Shown here in pieces: positions 1 to 11,867 of a stretch of 64,000 nt of DNA (position 1 is its first letter; each line of letters begins with the position of its first letter). The notes beneath the pieces were generated by a model. That model had not been told where the DNA came from, made no database searches, and saw only the letters and a list, made by a program, of their open reading frames with translations. The DNA is from Geosiphon pyriformis (lineage: Eukaryota; Glomeromycota; Glomeromycetes; Archaeosporales; Geosiphonaceae). A program made the position numbers and the translations under genes. The stretch lies in NCBI GenBank assembly GCA_016748015.1, contig JAAOMT010000134.1, positions 604,732 through 668,731 on the forward strand. The letters are read 5' to 3'.

Positions 1-124
1 TTTCTTTTGGGTCATTTAGAAGTCAAAAAAAAAGTCCTATGATTATTAATTACAATAAAATGCGGCATTTATTCATTTTTGTCAAAATCAATTTTTAACA
101 AATTTTCCTGTTTGTCTCTCTTAG

Positions 125-2828
125 TTCGGAAATACCTGGTATTTATTAATGTTGAAAATTCTTATTTATATCTGTACCATCATGTCACCTCGTTAATCCG
201 GCTTAATTCTCAATTTAGCTACTGCAACTCTATATTACAAGCACTTTATTTCTGTAAACCCTTCCGAGAGTGTGTTATTAATTTTCCTAATAGCCCAGCA
301 ACAATAGCGGCAAATTCACCTCTGTCACCAACTGTAACTTCACCTTCACCTTCAATTAATGGGCTTATGTTCAGAAAAGAAAACAATAGTACATTAGACA
401 TAAAAGGTGAAACGTTTTATGGATGCATATAAACTGATTCAGGCTTGCTAATTAATGAAAATTTCTAAATATTTAGTAAATGGAGATAATTCTTTAAACT
501 CCGTCCCAGGAATGGAAGATACATTGTTTGGTGCTCTGAAGGATCTTTTTTGGAAAATCAGTATTCAAAAAAAGAAAACCGGTGTTGTCGCACCGGGACA
601 ATTTGTAACAAAATTAAAAGAGAAGAATGGTTTGTAATCTTTTGGATTTCTCATTTCTTTTTTATAAACTAGGCGCTAATTGTGTTTTAAATGAAATACA
701 GAACTTTTTCGATCAACGATGCATCAAGATGCTCATGAGTTTCTAAATTATATTTTGAATGACATTGCTGAAAACGTGTTAGAACAGAAAAGGAGAATGG
801 AAGAGGCTGAAATTCAACAGGCTGAATTGAATGAAAAACAAAAGGATTCTTTCAATGGGGCCAATTCACAAGAGAGGGAAAAGAGATCTTCTAGTAACTT
901 TTTTTACTTGATTTCAAATTTTTATGACTTTTCAAGTTTCTCATACATTTATTCTCCTTAGCTGATAAAAATTCAGTAAAAACCTCTTCCACCTCCACTT
1001 CAAATTCCCCAAAAATGACATGGGTTCATCAACTTTTTCAGGGTTTCTATACCAATGAAACGAAATGTCTCACGTGCGAAACTGTGAGTTTTTGAAAAAA
1101 CCACATTGTTTCTTGTTTATGAAAAATCTCGAGAATTTTTCCAAAGATATTTTTAATTAAAATTTATTAATCACAGGTTACAAGTAAAGATGAGCCTTTC
1201 TTGGATTTATCTATTGATATTGAACAAAATTCTTCTGTTACTTCATGTTTGCGGCAATTTTCAGCGAGTGAGATGTTGTGTCACAATAACAAATTTTTTT
1301 GTGATGTATGTTGCGGACTACAGGAGGCTGAAAAAAGGTCATTTCATCCTTTTAATTCTTCCCAGTTTAATGTTCTTTCAAAGTTATTAATTCTTGAGGC
1401 CATTTCTGCCAATAATATAATATATAGGATCAGAATAAAGGAGTTGCCGAATGTTCTTGCACTACACCTGAAACGATTCAAATACGATAATTCATTGAAA
1501 TATAATAAATTATCATATCGAGTTGTTTTTCCAACTGAGCTGCGGTTATTTAACACTGTACGAAATATCAGGCAACATAAATTTAAGATTCTTTTACCTT
1601 TAATCTCTGATCAATATCTAATGATTTTTTATTTTTATCGCATAAAGTGCGATGAGATACAAGATCCTGATCGTTTATACGAACTCTTCGCCATTTGCGT
1701 CCATATTGGAAGGTCGGTTTTGAAATCGGAATAGAGTTTTTTCCAAAATATTATTTCCTATAAATTTAGTAAATTACTTTTTACCAGTGGTCCTTATCAT
1801 GGACATTACGTAACGTTGATCAAAAGCTTGGGGCAGTGGCTATTATTCGATGATGATAACGTTGAGGTATATTTTTATTCCATCTCTTTCTTTCTTTCTT
1901 TCTTTCCCCTGTGTGTTTTTAATTTCGCTTAAAAATTATTCAGCCTGTTGACGAGACAGAAATTCACAAATATTTCGGTGATCTACCTGGAAATGGTTCA
2001 GGCTATGTACTATTTTATCAGGCAAGTGATATTGATTTGAGCACACTTGGATTAGGAAACACTACATGGGCTCAAAGTGTTGCATCCAGCTCATCCTCAG
2101 GTGAGCACGAGCTATCGACAGAAGCCATTGAGATATCATCACGTGATTATATAACGCCTACAATTGTAAATGGCACGACGGAAAATGAGAGTATTAATTC
2201 ATCGACTACGACGATTGTCACTTCAGAAGAACCACGGACAGAGCGCTTACCCAGCATAAGAGAAAATTCATCATCATTTGCTGAATGGCCAGCAGCATTG
2301 TTAAGTCGGCGGAAAAAAGAGCATAATACTTCAGACAGACGCAAATCACATGGTGATCATGAACTTTCATCAAAGGATAAGGAGAATAAGGATAACAAGG
2401 ATAACAAGGATAGCAAGGACAATGAAAGCAATAATGATAATAGTCTACAGATAGAAAAACCAATATCGGAAAAAGAAAAAACATCATGGTTTGGAAGTGG
2501 TCGATCTAAATCTTTATCACACAAAGATAAACATAAGGATAAGGATCGCGAAAAGGAAAAGGACAGGGACAAGGACAAGGAAAAGGAAAAAGAAAAAGAA
2601 AAGGACAAGGAAAAGGAAAAAGAAAAAGAAGAGAAAGAACATAAAAAGTCGGCATCCACACCATTAGAAACGATAATTCCGGAACCCACTGGCCTTAGCA
2701 ATAGTAAGAGAGATAAAAAAGCGGAAAAAGAAGCAAAAAAATTAGAAAAGAAAAACAAGAATTTTGAAAAACATCCCAAATTAACTGTTAACACCAATGG
2801 GGTTCACGAAAAAGCAGTTTCAATGTAG
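125..2828 (+). CDS. Ubiquitin carboxyl-terminal hydrolase, USP12/46-UBP9/13 type (5' partial)
   Basis: Family C19 cysteine protease that removes ubiquitin from proteins. Ten exons join in one open frame: 125-138, 219-406, 477-629, 702-893, 962-1083, 1177-1337, 1428-1557, 1648-1712, 1788-1866, 1944-2828 (662 codons plus stop). The Cys box FGNTCYCNS is split by the first intron inside the catalytic Cys codon (TG|C). QDAHEF follows in exon 4, zinc-type CxxC pairs (KCLTCE, FFCDVC) in exons 5-6, and the His box HGHYVTL with LLFDDDNV in exon 9. The catalytic domain ends near GYVLFYQ. About 270 further residues are Ser/Thr-rich, then a long Lys/Glu/Asp run, not part of the family core. The start codon is not visible; bases 1-124 look like the end of an intron. 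Block order matches USP12/46 and yeast Ubp9/Ubp13 (known family); orthology is inferred. Confidence 0.92.
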
Positions 2829-3655
2829 CGAGATCCCTGATGATAAAAATAAACTTCCGTTCGCTTTGGTCAATGAGTAGATGGGTGGGTAGATACAATC
2901 AAGATTTTCGGCTCTGTAACAAACAGTTTTAATCTCAGCTACGCTCAGCCGGGGTGCATTTCCTTTACTTTTTAATAATTTTTCCTTTAATTTCCTTTCC
3001 GATCTGGTGGTGCCTTGGACGTCACCATACGCAGTTTTTATAATTTTCTCATTTCTTGCATCCACTGTATGATATTAAATTTTTTTATAGTTCTTTTCTG
3101 TCTCATTTCTCTCAATTACGGTTTACCTTCTCATCAGTTTCCGATAATTTTTATTGTAAATTAGAGAGTTGTATCAGTTTGTTGAACGATTGATTTTAAT
3201 TAATATTGCGTATATGCGTGTAATTTGGAGAGCAGAGTCTGGCGGGTAATACATATATTGACAATTTTATTGCTATACTGGCACCCTTAATACATTATAC
3301 ACTTTAGATTTGTTTCAAGCTGTATGTTTCATTGATCTTTCAGCCGAAGTCTAGCGACCTTTTTTTTGGGCAGACCAAATATAATTTATAAATTTTGAAT
3401 GGCAATCGATTCAATTCTGAGTAAAAACACTGATTAAAATAATATATTTAGAGGGAAATTAAAATTTGTTCAGGATACCACTACACAAAAGCTAACCAGA
3501 TAATTTTATTTCTCATATCCCCTCTTGCTTCTGAAGATCGTCAGAGTCCTTGTTGAAACCTCCTATTTTTCAGCATACTCCCCTCATTTATATCAACATC
3601 AATTGAACATCTTTTCAACCGCCAGGTTACTTTGTTCAAGTTAATGAAAATGTTT
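2829..3655. other. Convergent intergenic stretch
   Basis: Gap between the ends of the deubiquitinase (+) and eS7 (-). It should hold both 3' untranslated regions. I see no convincing gene; the short minus-strand open frame at 2820-3065 has no recognisable motif. Confidence 0.6.
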
Positions 3656-4597
3656 TTATTCTATTTGATGTGCTGGAAACTCGAACACGACATCTTTTCC
3701 AGTCAGTTTCTTGTAGACCGAGGAGAAGGTGTCCAGTTTATATTCAAGGGACGTTGAATCCTTATTATCAAGGAACCTGAAATAAACCAGAGCACGTTTT
3801 AGGCGAAACCGAATAAATTGATCTTTTTTGAATATCTGAGGATAAAAAGGGTTCTCTTAAACAAAACATACACTTTCACGACCTTTGTCCCATCAGTCTT
3901 GACGCGAGTCCGTTGGCCCACAATCTCTGTTGGAAATACTAAATCCTCCAACAGTTTTTCGTGCACCGATGTGAGGGTACGAGATCGCGGACGTGGTTGC
4001 TTAACGCGGGACTTACGACCAGGCTTCCGCAAGATACGACGATATCCAATGAACACAATGTGTCTGTCCGAGAATTTTTTCTCAAGTTCCCGAGTGAGCC
4101 TTTGGTGGTAATGTTTATTTGGATAAATATTTGATTCATAGTTTAAATTTGAATTTTAAAAAAATTGGTTGATTTGATCCATCGAAATATATCAACTTTC
4201 GAAAAGCTTGTAATAAAAAATTGAAAACTTTGCATCCTTTCCACGATTTAAAAGAAATAAAAATATCTACCTTGGCTGGACCTTATGAAATTGTTTGATC
4301 AATGGAACAGGAACGAAAATAGCGATAGCTTTCTTACCACCACCAAGTTCGATCTAACCCCAAATAACCACACATATGCAAAGTATGTTAATTAAATACA
4401 ACTGAAACTGTAGGTAAAACAACCATATATATCACAGGTACCTCTTTAGCATAGGTAAATTGCAGTGGCCTTAAGTCCTTCTTCAAATCGGGCACGTTAG
4501 TCTCCAAGTCGAATAGAGCTTGGGCGATCTGTAGCTCTGTCTCGTCAGCGGGCGGAAACCCGGCTGGTTTCGCTATTTTGTTATTCGAAGTGGCCAT
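3656..4597 (-). CDS. RPS7: 40S ribosomal protein eS7
   Basis: Small-subunit ribosomal protein eS7. Four exons on the minus strand: 4442-4597, 4271-4353, 3872-4099, 3656-3776, with GT-AG borders and matching phases, giving 195 residues; human RPS7 has 194. Recognisable blocks are [12 protein letters not shown] near the N-terminus, [14 protein letters not shown] in exon 2, [15 protein letters not shown] and the basic [19 protein letters not shown] in exon 3, and [14 protein letters not shown] at the C-terminus. The ATG at 4597 is the only start keeping the conserved N-terminal block. Three introns of 88-171 bases interrupt a short gene, as in the neighbours. No variant residue or frame damage is seen, so it should be functional. 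Confidence 0.96.
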
Positions 4598-5379
4598 ATT
4601 GGTCTATTAAGGGTTCTAGATGTTTCAAGTTTAAATTGTTAGGACTTGGTTAAAAAATGCATCTTTGAAATATGACTCAATTTTATTTGATTCATCCATG
4701 AACCGTTTGTCGCCCGCTTAATCATAAAAATTTAGCGGGATTGAAAAAGAGCTCCTAAAAGAAGACATAAAGATGTTTACATTGGATCTTTACCAAAAAT
4801 CTAAAGGCCTTGTTTGAAAAAGAGCAAGAGCGAAAGAACAGAAAAACTCGTAGATTTGATCAACGATGCGAAAAAAATTTGGAAATCTTGGAGCCAACCA
4901 GTGGCCAGAAAATATGGCACAAGAATTAGCACGTGCCATATTAATTATGGGCTTGACTTGATTTTAAATATTATGAGCAGTTTCAACTTTCATTTATCAT
5001 CTTTCAAATATTTTATATTCTTGCGAATCTAGCCAAGCTGTGATTCGGATTATTATTCTAGTAAATTTGTAATTTTCTTTTGATGGGACTGAGGAAAGAA
5101 ACGCATATAAACCTCCAATAGAGTCTTTACTTTAAAATAGGAATAAATAAAACGACCTTAAAACAATGCGGAGAAAATGGTGATAAATAAAGCAGCAAAC
5201 ATTTCGTTTTAAGTGACATCTAGTTCAATACTTTGCCCGACAAAAATGTCAGTACGTGATCTTATGACTATATTATCCTGAAAGACTTTCTTGGTAATTT
5301 CCAAAATCAATCATGATAAATAGATGGCATGCTGTAAAAGCAATAAGGGAGAATAAACAAGGGATCGGATCGGATCAGA
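4598..5379. other. Intergenic stretch with unassigned coding-like bases
   Basis: Between eS7 and Dsk2. Around 4750-4935 (+) there are charged, helix-like open frames in two registers, but no start, splice pattern or recognisable domain joins them. It could be a decayed or very small gene. The rest (5040-5379) includes the Dsk2 3' side and shows nothing further. Confidence 0.4.
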
Positions 5380-6706
5380 TCAGATATTACCATTCAACAA
5401 GTGTTCAACAGCAGCCGGGACATTTCCACCAGAAAGTAATAGTGCTCGAATGTTTTGTTGAGCATCCCAAAATCCCATTTCATTCAGTTGTTGAAGTTGC
5501 AATTGAAAACGCTCTTCTGGGGGTTGTGTTGGGGGAGCAGGAGTTTGTGGAACAGCACCAGGATATCCACCAGTCATTCCCCAAAGCAATTGATCTAGTA
5601 AAGGATTTGAACCAGCGGGAGGTGTTGGGGTGTTGGTTCCCGCAGTAGCAGCATTTGGATTAAGAAGACCAAGGAATGGATTAATAGGAGGAATGGCCCC
5701 AGTTCCTGTTGTGGTAGGTGTAGTGGTGGTGGTGGAATTGGGTGTACTAGTTGTTGTTGTTGTTGTTGTTTGAATAGGATTTGTTGTTGGGGCAGATGAT
5801 TCATTAATTCCAGTGTTGTTTGCTGTCGGTGTTGTTGTAGGATTTATTCCACCTCCACCAAGAGGCCCAAAACCGGTGGAACCTAACGCCGGCCATGAGG
5901 CTGACAGGTTTTGCATTTGTCTGATATTCTCAGGATTGGTTAGCATAGCCACAAATTCCGGATTCTGCATATATTGCCTTATTTGAGGCGCCATAGCAGA
6001 CAATTGTGGGTTAAGGGCAATCATACTTTCCAGAAATTGTGGATCACGTAACATTTGATTCATAGATTGCAACATTAATGGGTTCTGAAGAAAAGCCTCC
6101 ATTGGATTTTGCCCACCTGCAGCCCCACCTGTACCTCCTCCGTATGTAGTCGCACCATAAAAACCACCGGCAGCAGGAATACCTAACCCTGGCAATCCGC
6201 CGAATGTAGCTCCGGGAGCAAATGGGTTAACTGGGGGCGGTTGAGCAGTCGTTTGACCAGTTAATGGGGTAGTTGAAGAGCGCGTTTGTGCACCTCCTGT
6301 CGCCTGGGCAGAATTGGCTTTAATATTCGCCAGAGATTTTTAATATTCGTTAATGGTTTATTGCCAATCAAAAATATTTTAACCGAAGGAAGAAACATGA
6401 TCAGCAGGAATTTAAGAAAGCAATATAATGAAACTTGTATTTTTTTACTCTCTCTCCAATGTACCCACCACCAGGCGAGGCACCTTTGACCATATGTACA
6501 GTATGTCCTTCGGATATTTTATAAGTTTCCAAAGTATCATTATCTTTCAAAACTCGGCCAGAATAAATTAGCCTTTGTCGTTCTACAGGCGTATTGCTCT
6601 TTTCCGCGATCGCTTGTTTAAACTCCAACACCGTTTTGGTGCTATCGATTGAAACCGTATATTTGGTATCATTGGAACATTTAACGGTGAGCTTGATTTC
6701 TGGCAT
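5380..6706 (-). CDS. DSK2: Ubiquilin / Dsk2-type ubiquitin receptor
   Basis: Shuttle factor that binds ubiquitinated proteins through a C-terminal UBA domain and the proteasome through an N-terminal ubiquitin-like domain. Two exons, 6469-6706 and 5380-6317, joined phase 1, give 391 residues (yeast Dsk2 has 373). Residues 1-75 are ubiquitin-like (VKCSNDTKYTVSIDSTKTV, RLIYSGRVLKDNDTL, HTVHMVKG). STI1-type segments follow (NPMEAFLQNPLMLQSMNQML, DPQFLESMIALNPQL, NPEFVAMLTNPENIRQMQN). A Thr/Asn/Pro-rich linker with an ACA-type trinucleotide run leads to the UBA (residues about 347-391: LQQLNEMGFWDAQQNIRALL). The donor at 6468 is a choice among adjacent GTs; GTGGGT gives the correct phase. An in-frame ATG at 6195 would drop the ubiquitin-like domain and is not the start. 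Confidence 0.94.
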
Positions 6707-7051
6707 TATCTTAAAAAAAAATTGAAAAACCAAAAAGCGGAATGGCTCTGCCTTCAGTTTTATAAACTTCTGTTCAAATTTGGTACAAACGTCAATTTTT
6801 GATGACGCATGATTCTCATGAGAGAAATCCTAGAGAAACATCTGGTAAATTCCAGTTAGCAAAATTGATCACTATACTGATCGCCTAAAATATTAAACTA
6901 GTGTTTGATCTTAAAATATAGTAGAATTTAATTTCCAAAATACATATAGAAGAAATTTGAAAGCCCTAAACTAGCAAAAAATCACGACATTCAGAAAGAA
7001 AGCAACCCAAAATTGCCTTTAATTTGTTGCCTTAAAATTCGTAGAGCACAT
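6707..7051. other. Intergenic stretch
   Basis: Dsk2 5' side and 3' side of the DsbA-like gene. No open frame, RNA gene or repeat recognised. Confidence 0.6.
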
Positions 7052-8213
7052 TCAGAGTTTGCTAGCAAGCCATTCCTTCCATTGATCAAAGGTCCAGCTG
7101 GAACTGATACTGTTATCAATAAGACCATCCCATAAAACCGTAGGGGAAACGTGGATACCTTGTTGACGGCCCAACTTGATTTGTAGCTTCAAATCATTGG
7201 TAACCTTGTTGCCAGCATTACGTGCGTTAGAATGATCATCTGTTGGGGTAATGTGTAATCGGTCAAGGAAATCTCTTGAAGGAATTCCAACGGACTCGGC
7301 AAGTTTTGCCAATCTTTCATTAATTTGTGAACGCGTGAGATTCTGAACTGATTCGTCATAGTAGCTGCCATAGCGTAGAATCAAAACCGCGGGTTATAAT
7401 GAAAGTATAATTAATTTAACAGCAATTTCCTTTGAATTATTCAAAGACATACTCTTTTTGAGCAGCAAACAACTGGTCGGAGAATTCGAAAAATTTCGAT
7501 TTATCAACATTCTCAACCGCCAATGCAGCCTAATTTAAGGAAAATTGTTGGTCATTTCAAAATTCCCGTAACTTAAATCTAGGAACTCTTGAAAAGTTCG
7601 AATTTACCTCGTGAACAATTGTAGATGATGGATGCCATGCCTGAACTTGTTGTCTGAAAATGAATTGAATTTGATTCGGATATTGCTCTTGGACATAGGG
7701 AAGAACTTCCTATTAAGGACAATAGACACCAAAAATGTAAACCAGAAATAATATCCAATTTTCAGAGTTTGTTTTATGGTTGGCTCATATTACATTGCGA
7801 AGTCTTTGGTATAGCTTCGCCGAGAAGGGGCACTAAACCGAATTAGAAGGGGGAATTTACTTGATAAAATGAGGTAATTTGAGAAATTTGCCAACTCGTT
7901 TCTAGGTTTACAAACCACATAGTCTAGGTACGCTTCCAAATAATGCACAGCCAGAGATGAACCATAGCGGTGACCTATGAAGCGTCAAAAAAAGACTCGT
8001 TATATCATACAAGGTGATAAATTATTAAAAAGTCTTCATTGGGAAAGCCTTGCAGTTTGAACAAGGCTACAGAGTTTCGTCCTTCACTATTACAACCCAA
8101 CAGGTAGTTTGTAGTCTCCAAAAATTGATATTAAAGGCCCGTAGAGCAATGCTGAGAAAATTGAGCAAGAAACATAGGGGTTCTTTACCAGAGTATAAAG
8201 GTGAAAGTGCCAT
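7052..8213 (-). CDS. DsbA-like thioredoxin-fold protein
   Basis: Six exons on the minus strand: 8189-8213, 7916-7974, 7794-7832, 7608-7709, 7453-7529, 7052-7364, all GT-AG and phase-matched, giving 204 residues. The first exon encodes only MALSPLYS plus one base and was found because its phase-1 donor fits the GHRYGSS exon. Residues 29-32 are CPFS, at the position of the thioredoxin active-site CxxC, so the resolving Cys is Ser. The helical insert typical of DsbA (VQNLTRSQINERLAK) and a cis-Pro region (GIHVSPTVLWDG) followed by WTFDQWKEWL complete the fold. No signal peptide or membrane segment is seen, so a cytosolic location is likely. The family is known in fungi as DSBA/thioredoxin-like; the substrate is unknown. 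An overlapping plus-strand open frame at 8050-8304 is a shadow of the first intron and exon. Confidence 0.88.
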
Positions 8214-8477
8214 TGCTCAAATTTACGGATCTTACCCGATCTTTCTCGCCAATTATTTTTTAAAATCATCTAAGAAAAAGAGATCCGCATTGATAATTGG
8301 TTGACTATGAAAGTATAAATTATATTTCATTGGGTTTGTCCAACATAACATATTTGAAACTAAGACTCAGTATGAACCATTTTCCAGCGTTCCTGTATAG
8401 AATTATTGAGTTAAAATCATGGTTAGATTGCATACATAAATAATTCAGATTTTAAAGGCATGATGATATGCTCATAT

Positions 8478-9779
8478 TCATGTCGAAAATAATACGAAAA
8501 TATCTGTAAAATGTTCAATTTCTTTGGTATAGCCTGAGATGATATCTGATATTTTTAGACCACCAACTCTTTGCAATCCAGGACTGAGAGAGACAAATTC
8601 GAGTTGGAAATCAATAATTCCATCGGGTGCTAATTCCCCTAATGGCTTGGTGGAGGGGCCACTTAATAGCACAGAACCCATTTTACTTTTTACGGCCGTT
8701 ACCACCACTTTCAATACACAGGTTGTGCGATTTCTGATACGACATCCAAGGGTGAACGGTTTTTCTAACACGATCAAGGGAGGTATTTTCGTGACAGACA
8801 ACTCAATTTCTTCCAAAATTGGCGGTTTTCGTGTTAATTGACTTGTCTGTAATCTTCCGGTTTCACCTGAATTTGAACGCCATACAATGTCCAGCTTTCC
8901 AAGTGCATTTGTGGTTCTTGCTAAACGATCTTCTATCCCTGGTTTCGGAATTAACATATATAAATATTGTCTTACATCTTGGGGATTTAAATAATTTTGA
9001 ATTCCAAAGACACTCTCAAACTCTTCCTCCTGTGTTTCTGGTATTTCCTGGGCGTTTTCCGAGTTAAGCAGTATCTCTTTTTCCATAATACCATCACTCT
9101 TTATCCCTGAACTATCGCTGACTTTTGACCTAACTTCGACACCATATTCATCAACCACAAAATTAAGGTCTTTAAAACCAAATATTTCACCTGATTCAAA
9201 TTTCATTCGTTCCAAGTACATTTCTCTATCGGCTACATTTTGAACTTGAACCTCCAAAAAAACTTTCCCATCAGCCATATTATTTACTTTTGTCTTGACA
9301 GCCAATGGGTTCATCACTTGAAACCTATATAGTTTTCGAATATTTCTTTTCTCTCCATCATTGTTAAAATAAATAGCTGAACACAGAAGGACATGTACAC
9401 CCAGTTCTTTAATTTCGTGCTGCAAGTGATGTTCTGTTGTTTTACTCGGCTCAAGCTTAATCAACGGTTCACTAATTGTATCTAATAGAGGGAAGCGTTG
9501 AGTGTTGGTCTGTATCTCAGCTTTTATTCCAATTTCGCGAGCTGTTTGAACTGACTCGTTTGAAATTTTAACTAAACTACTAAAAGTTTCACCAAGGTAC
9601 ACATTTCCGAAAGAGATTGGTGTATTTGATGATTCATTAGCCGCTAATTCTGCTTGGACTGCTTCTGCAGTTGCAATAATATTTGTTTCAATGCTTGAAT
9701 TTTTTATACCAGTAATTAAAAGGTTTGGGAGTCTAATAACTTTCAGGGATAAAAGTTGCTTCTCTCGTGTTTGCTCCAT
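8478..9779 (-). CDS. TRAPPC13: Trafficking protein particle complex subunit 13
   Basis: Intronless 433-residue frame. TRAPPC13 is a subunit of the TRAPP complexes that act as Rab exchange factors in Golgi and autophagy traffic; the human protein has 417 residues. The N-terminal block KQLLSLKVIRLPNL, the hallmark FGNVYLGETFSSLVKISNES at about residue 58, HHLQHEIKELGVHVLLCSAI, RKLYRFQVMNPLAVKTKV and the C-terminal FELEFV/LSPGLQRVGGLKI-type beta-sandwich ending all match the family in order. It is intronless while nearly every neighbour has several introns. It is divergently arranged with the ankyrin gene, 131 bases apart. The start at 9779 is the first ATG and keeps the conserved N-terminus. 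Confidence 0.93.
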   Translation of the reverse strand: MEQTREKQLLSLKVIRLPNLLITGIKNSSIETNIIATAEAVQAELAANESSNTPISFGNVYLGETFSSLVKISNESVQTAREIGIKAEIQTNTQRFPLLDTISEPLIKLEPSKTTEHHLQHEIKELGVHVLLCSAIYFNNDGEKRNIRKLYRFQVMNPLAVKTKVNNMADGKVFLEVQVQNVADREMYLERMKFESGEIFGFKDLNFVVDEYGVEVRSKVSDSSGIKSDGIMEKEILLNSENAQEIPETQEEEFESVFGIQNYLNPQDVRQYLYMLIPKPGIEDRLARTTNALGKLDIVWRSNSGETGRLQTSQLTRKPPILEEIELSVTKIPPLIVLEKPFTLGCRIRNRTTCVLKVVVTAVKSKMGSVLLSGPSTKPLGELAPDGIIDFQLEFVSLSPGLQRVGGLKISDIISGYTKEIEHFTDIFVLFST

Positions 9780-9910
9780 AATATGCTTTTTTAACGAGGT
9801 GATTGAAAAAAGTAAATTAAGAAAATTTAGGTGCAGAATGTAGATCTCCGATCATGTGAAAGCTGGTTAAATAAAGTTTTTTGGTGCTTTTCACCTCGAT
9901 CTCGTAAACT
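9780..9910. promoter_or_regulatory. Bidirectional promoter, TRAPPC13 / ankyrin gene
   Basis: Only 131 bases lie between the start codons of TRAPPC13 (9779, minus) and the ankyrin gene (9911, plus). Both promoters and both 5' leaders must fit here or overlap the genes. I see no clear TATA box or known operator. Confidence 0.6.
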
Positions 9911-11297
9911 ATGTCTGACAACGAGGGTGCCTCAAATAGTAAGTTCACCATTGAAAATTTAGTCATAGCGCAAAGAATATCGCGACCCACGTTTATGAAC
10001 AGCAATTATTGAGATACAAAAATTAGCAAAGTTGTTTCTATTTCTCGGTTTCCTTATTGATAAAGGCACCTCCTTGCAACTTGCTTAACTGGCCCGTTTC
10101 TTAGTGAGCAAGAAATAAAGAGGTCTCACTGTACACTCAAACCTCTCCTTATTTTGTATCAAAGACGAACTTCTCTTGGTGGCCGCGAAACAAGATTCTG
10201 AAGACATACTAGAAGATATTTTCTCGCAACCAGACACTTATAACATTAACCACGTGGATAGTATAGGCAATGCTGCGTTGCATTACGCGTAAGTTACTAT
10301 TTAGTTGTTTATTATTTTTCCGGTTTTGCATATATAATTGATCTATCAAAATACCGAAACCTTGTGCCGTCATCGATCATGATCGACTTTTATGGAAATT
10401 GGTCATGAATTCTATTATCTCGATTGAATAAAGGGCTCAATTCGGTTCATTAACAGCCATTCAGCTGCTTCTACAACAGCCCAACATTAAGCTTGACTTA
10501 CAGAATCGTCTTGAACGGGATACTCCTTTACATAAGGCAGTTCAGTACTTGGACGATCCTTCAGTCGCTTTGGAGATAGGTAAATATTTGTTTTTTTAAA
10601 GCAAATTGGGAAATTCTTTCTAAATCTTTAAATTGTGAAAGTACCAGTTTTTGTAACGATCAAAAGTTAAAATCCTGGGCCCTTTTCAAGTTTCCACAAG
10701 AGATAGTTTTGACGCTCACAGATGTTCTTAAAAGAAGAATGAGACTTGCAATAAAAGTATACCTGGGCACTCTTTGAAATTCGTGCTCTTCCTATACACA
10801 TTGGGTTCATAGTGTTATCTTTCTCATGTACTTCTCGTTTGTCAATTGTATTTCCAAATGGCAAGAAAAGATGAATAAAACCATTTTCATTTCATAAATT
10901 AATGACATCTTTTATTTATTTACACGGCAGTAAAGTTATTGATCGATGCGGGGGCTGACCCAACGTAGGTGTCTGAAATACTTTTTCTTTGTTTCTTGCA
11001 TCCCTTACCCAAAATATTAGTGAAAAACTTTTCCTCCGCTAAATAGAATACAAAATAAAAATCGACAAAGGCCAGAGAATTTAGTTCATCCGGGCAACCA
11101 GGAACTGAAAAAATTGCTACAACAGGCCTCGATGGCACTTCAAGTGGTAAATGGATCGATCTCCCTATTAATTGCTTATTAGACCTTTCTTTCAATCTTT
11201 TTAGTTTAATCCTGATTCACATAAACTATAGGATGCCGGTGATATTGCAGTAGACGACTCTGAGGAGGATGGCGGCACAGCTAGTGATTCGGATTAA
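9911..11297 (+). CDS. Small ankyrin-repeat protein with acidic tail
   Basis: Six exons: 9911-9938, 10165-10288, 10434-10579, 10931-10964, 11047-11143, 11232-11297, all GT-AG and phase-matched, 164 residues. Exon 1 (MSDNEGASN) was found by its GTAAGT donor. Ankyrin repeats are visible as GNAALHYAAQFGSLTAIQLL, DTPLHKAVQYLDDPSVALEI and VKLLIDAGADPT. Then comes LKKLLQQASMALQ and an acidic tail ending EEDGGTASDSD. Layout and tail match small fungal ankyrin proteins such as budding yeast YCR051W and a fission-yeast relative (from memory). The molecular role is unknown; ankyrin repeats bind proteins. The 351-base intron 10580-10930 is the longest of the gene. Confidence 0.88.
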
Positions 11298-11831
11298 GGA
11301 CATTGAGGATGATGACGATGATTGTACGTTATTAAAAATTAGGTGGGTTTGGAATCTGATTATTCGCTGCACATAGACTCTTATTTTGAATAGTTTATTC
11401 GAAATTTTTGATTTAATTTCTGATAAACCTCTTTGAAAGAATTTCAATCCTGGGGATTAACACATAATTCCAATCTGGCGATCATTTTCCTACAATAGGC
11501 ATATTTGCACTTTATTTTTTTAAAGCAAACTTGATAAGAAGTTTACAATCTTTTCAATTACACAATATTGAGATGAAACATTGACATTGAAAATTTAGGA
11601 TCAAGTTTTATTAATACTTTGAGATCAAATGAATATGATTTTACCCAATACAATAATTTTTATTTGTACATTGTTGTGTAATTTTATCAAAACAAAGCTT
11701 GCAAAGTTATTAAAAATATTTTCTAATAAAATTGATAATTAAAATGTTGAAAAAAATAAAAAAGTTCATAATATATTAATTTGAATTTTAAGTTTAATAT
11801 ATAATTTAGAAAAAAACTATTTATTTAAAAA

Positions 11832-11867
<36 letters not shown>

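Noticed and set aside
2218-2797. Antisense open frames with Ser/Phe or Cys/Tyr-Pro runs
   Set aside because: Mirror images of the Lys/Glu/Asp repeat of the deubiquitinase.
8050-8304. 84-codon plus-strand open frame
   Set aside because: It overlaps the first exon and intron of the DsbA-like gene on the other strand, which splices in phase; no recognisable motif.
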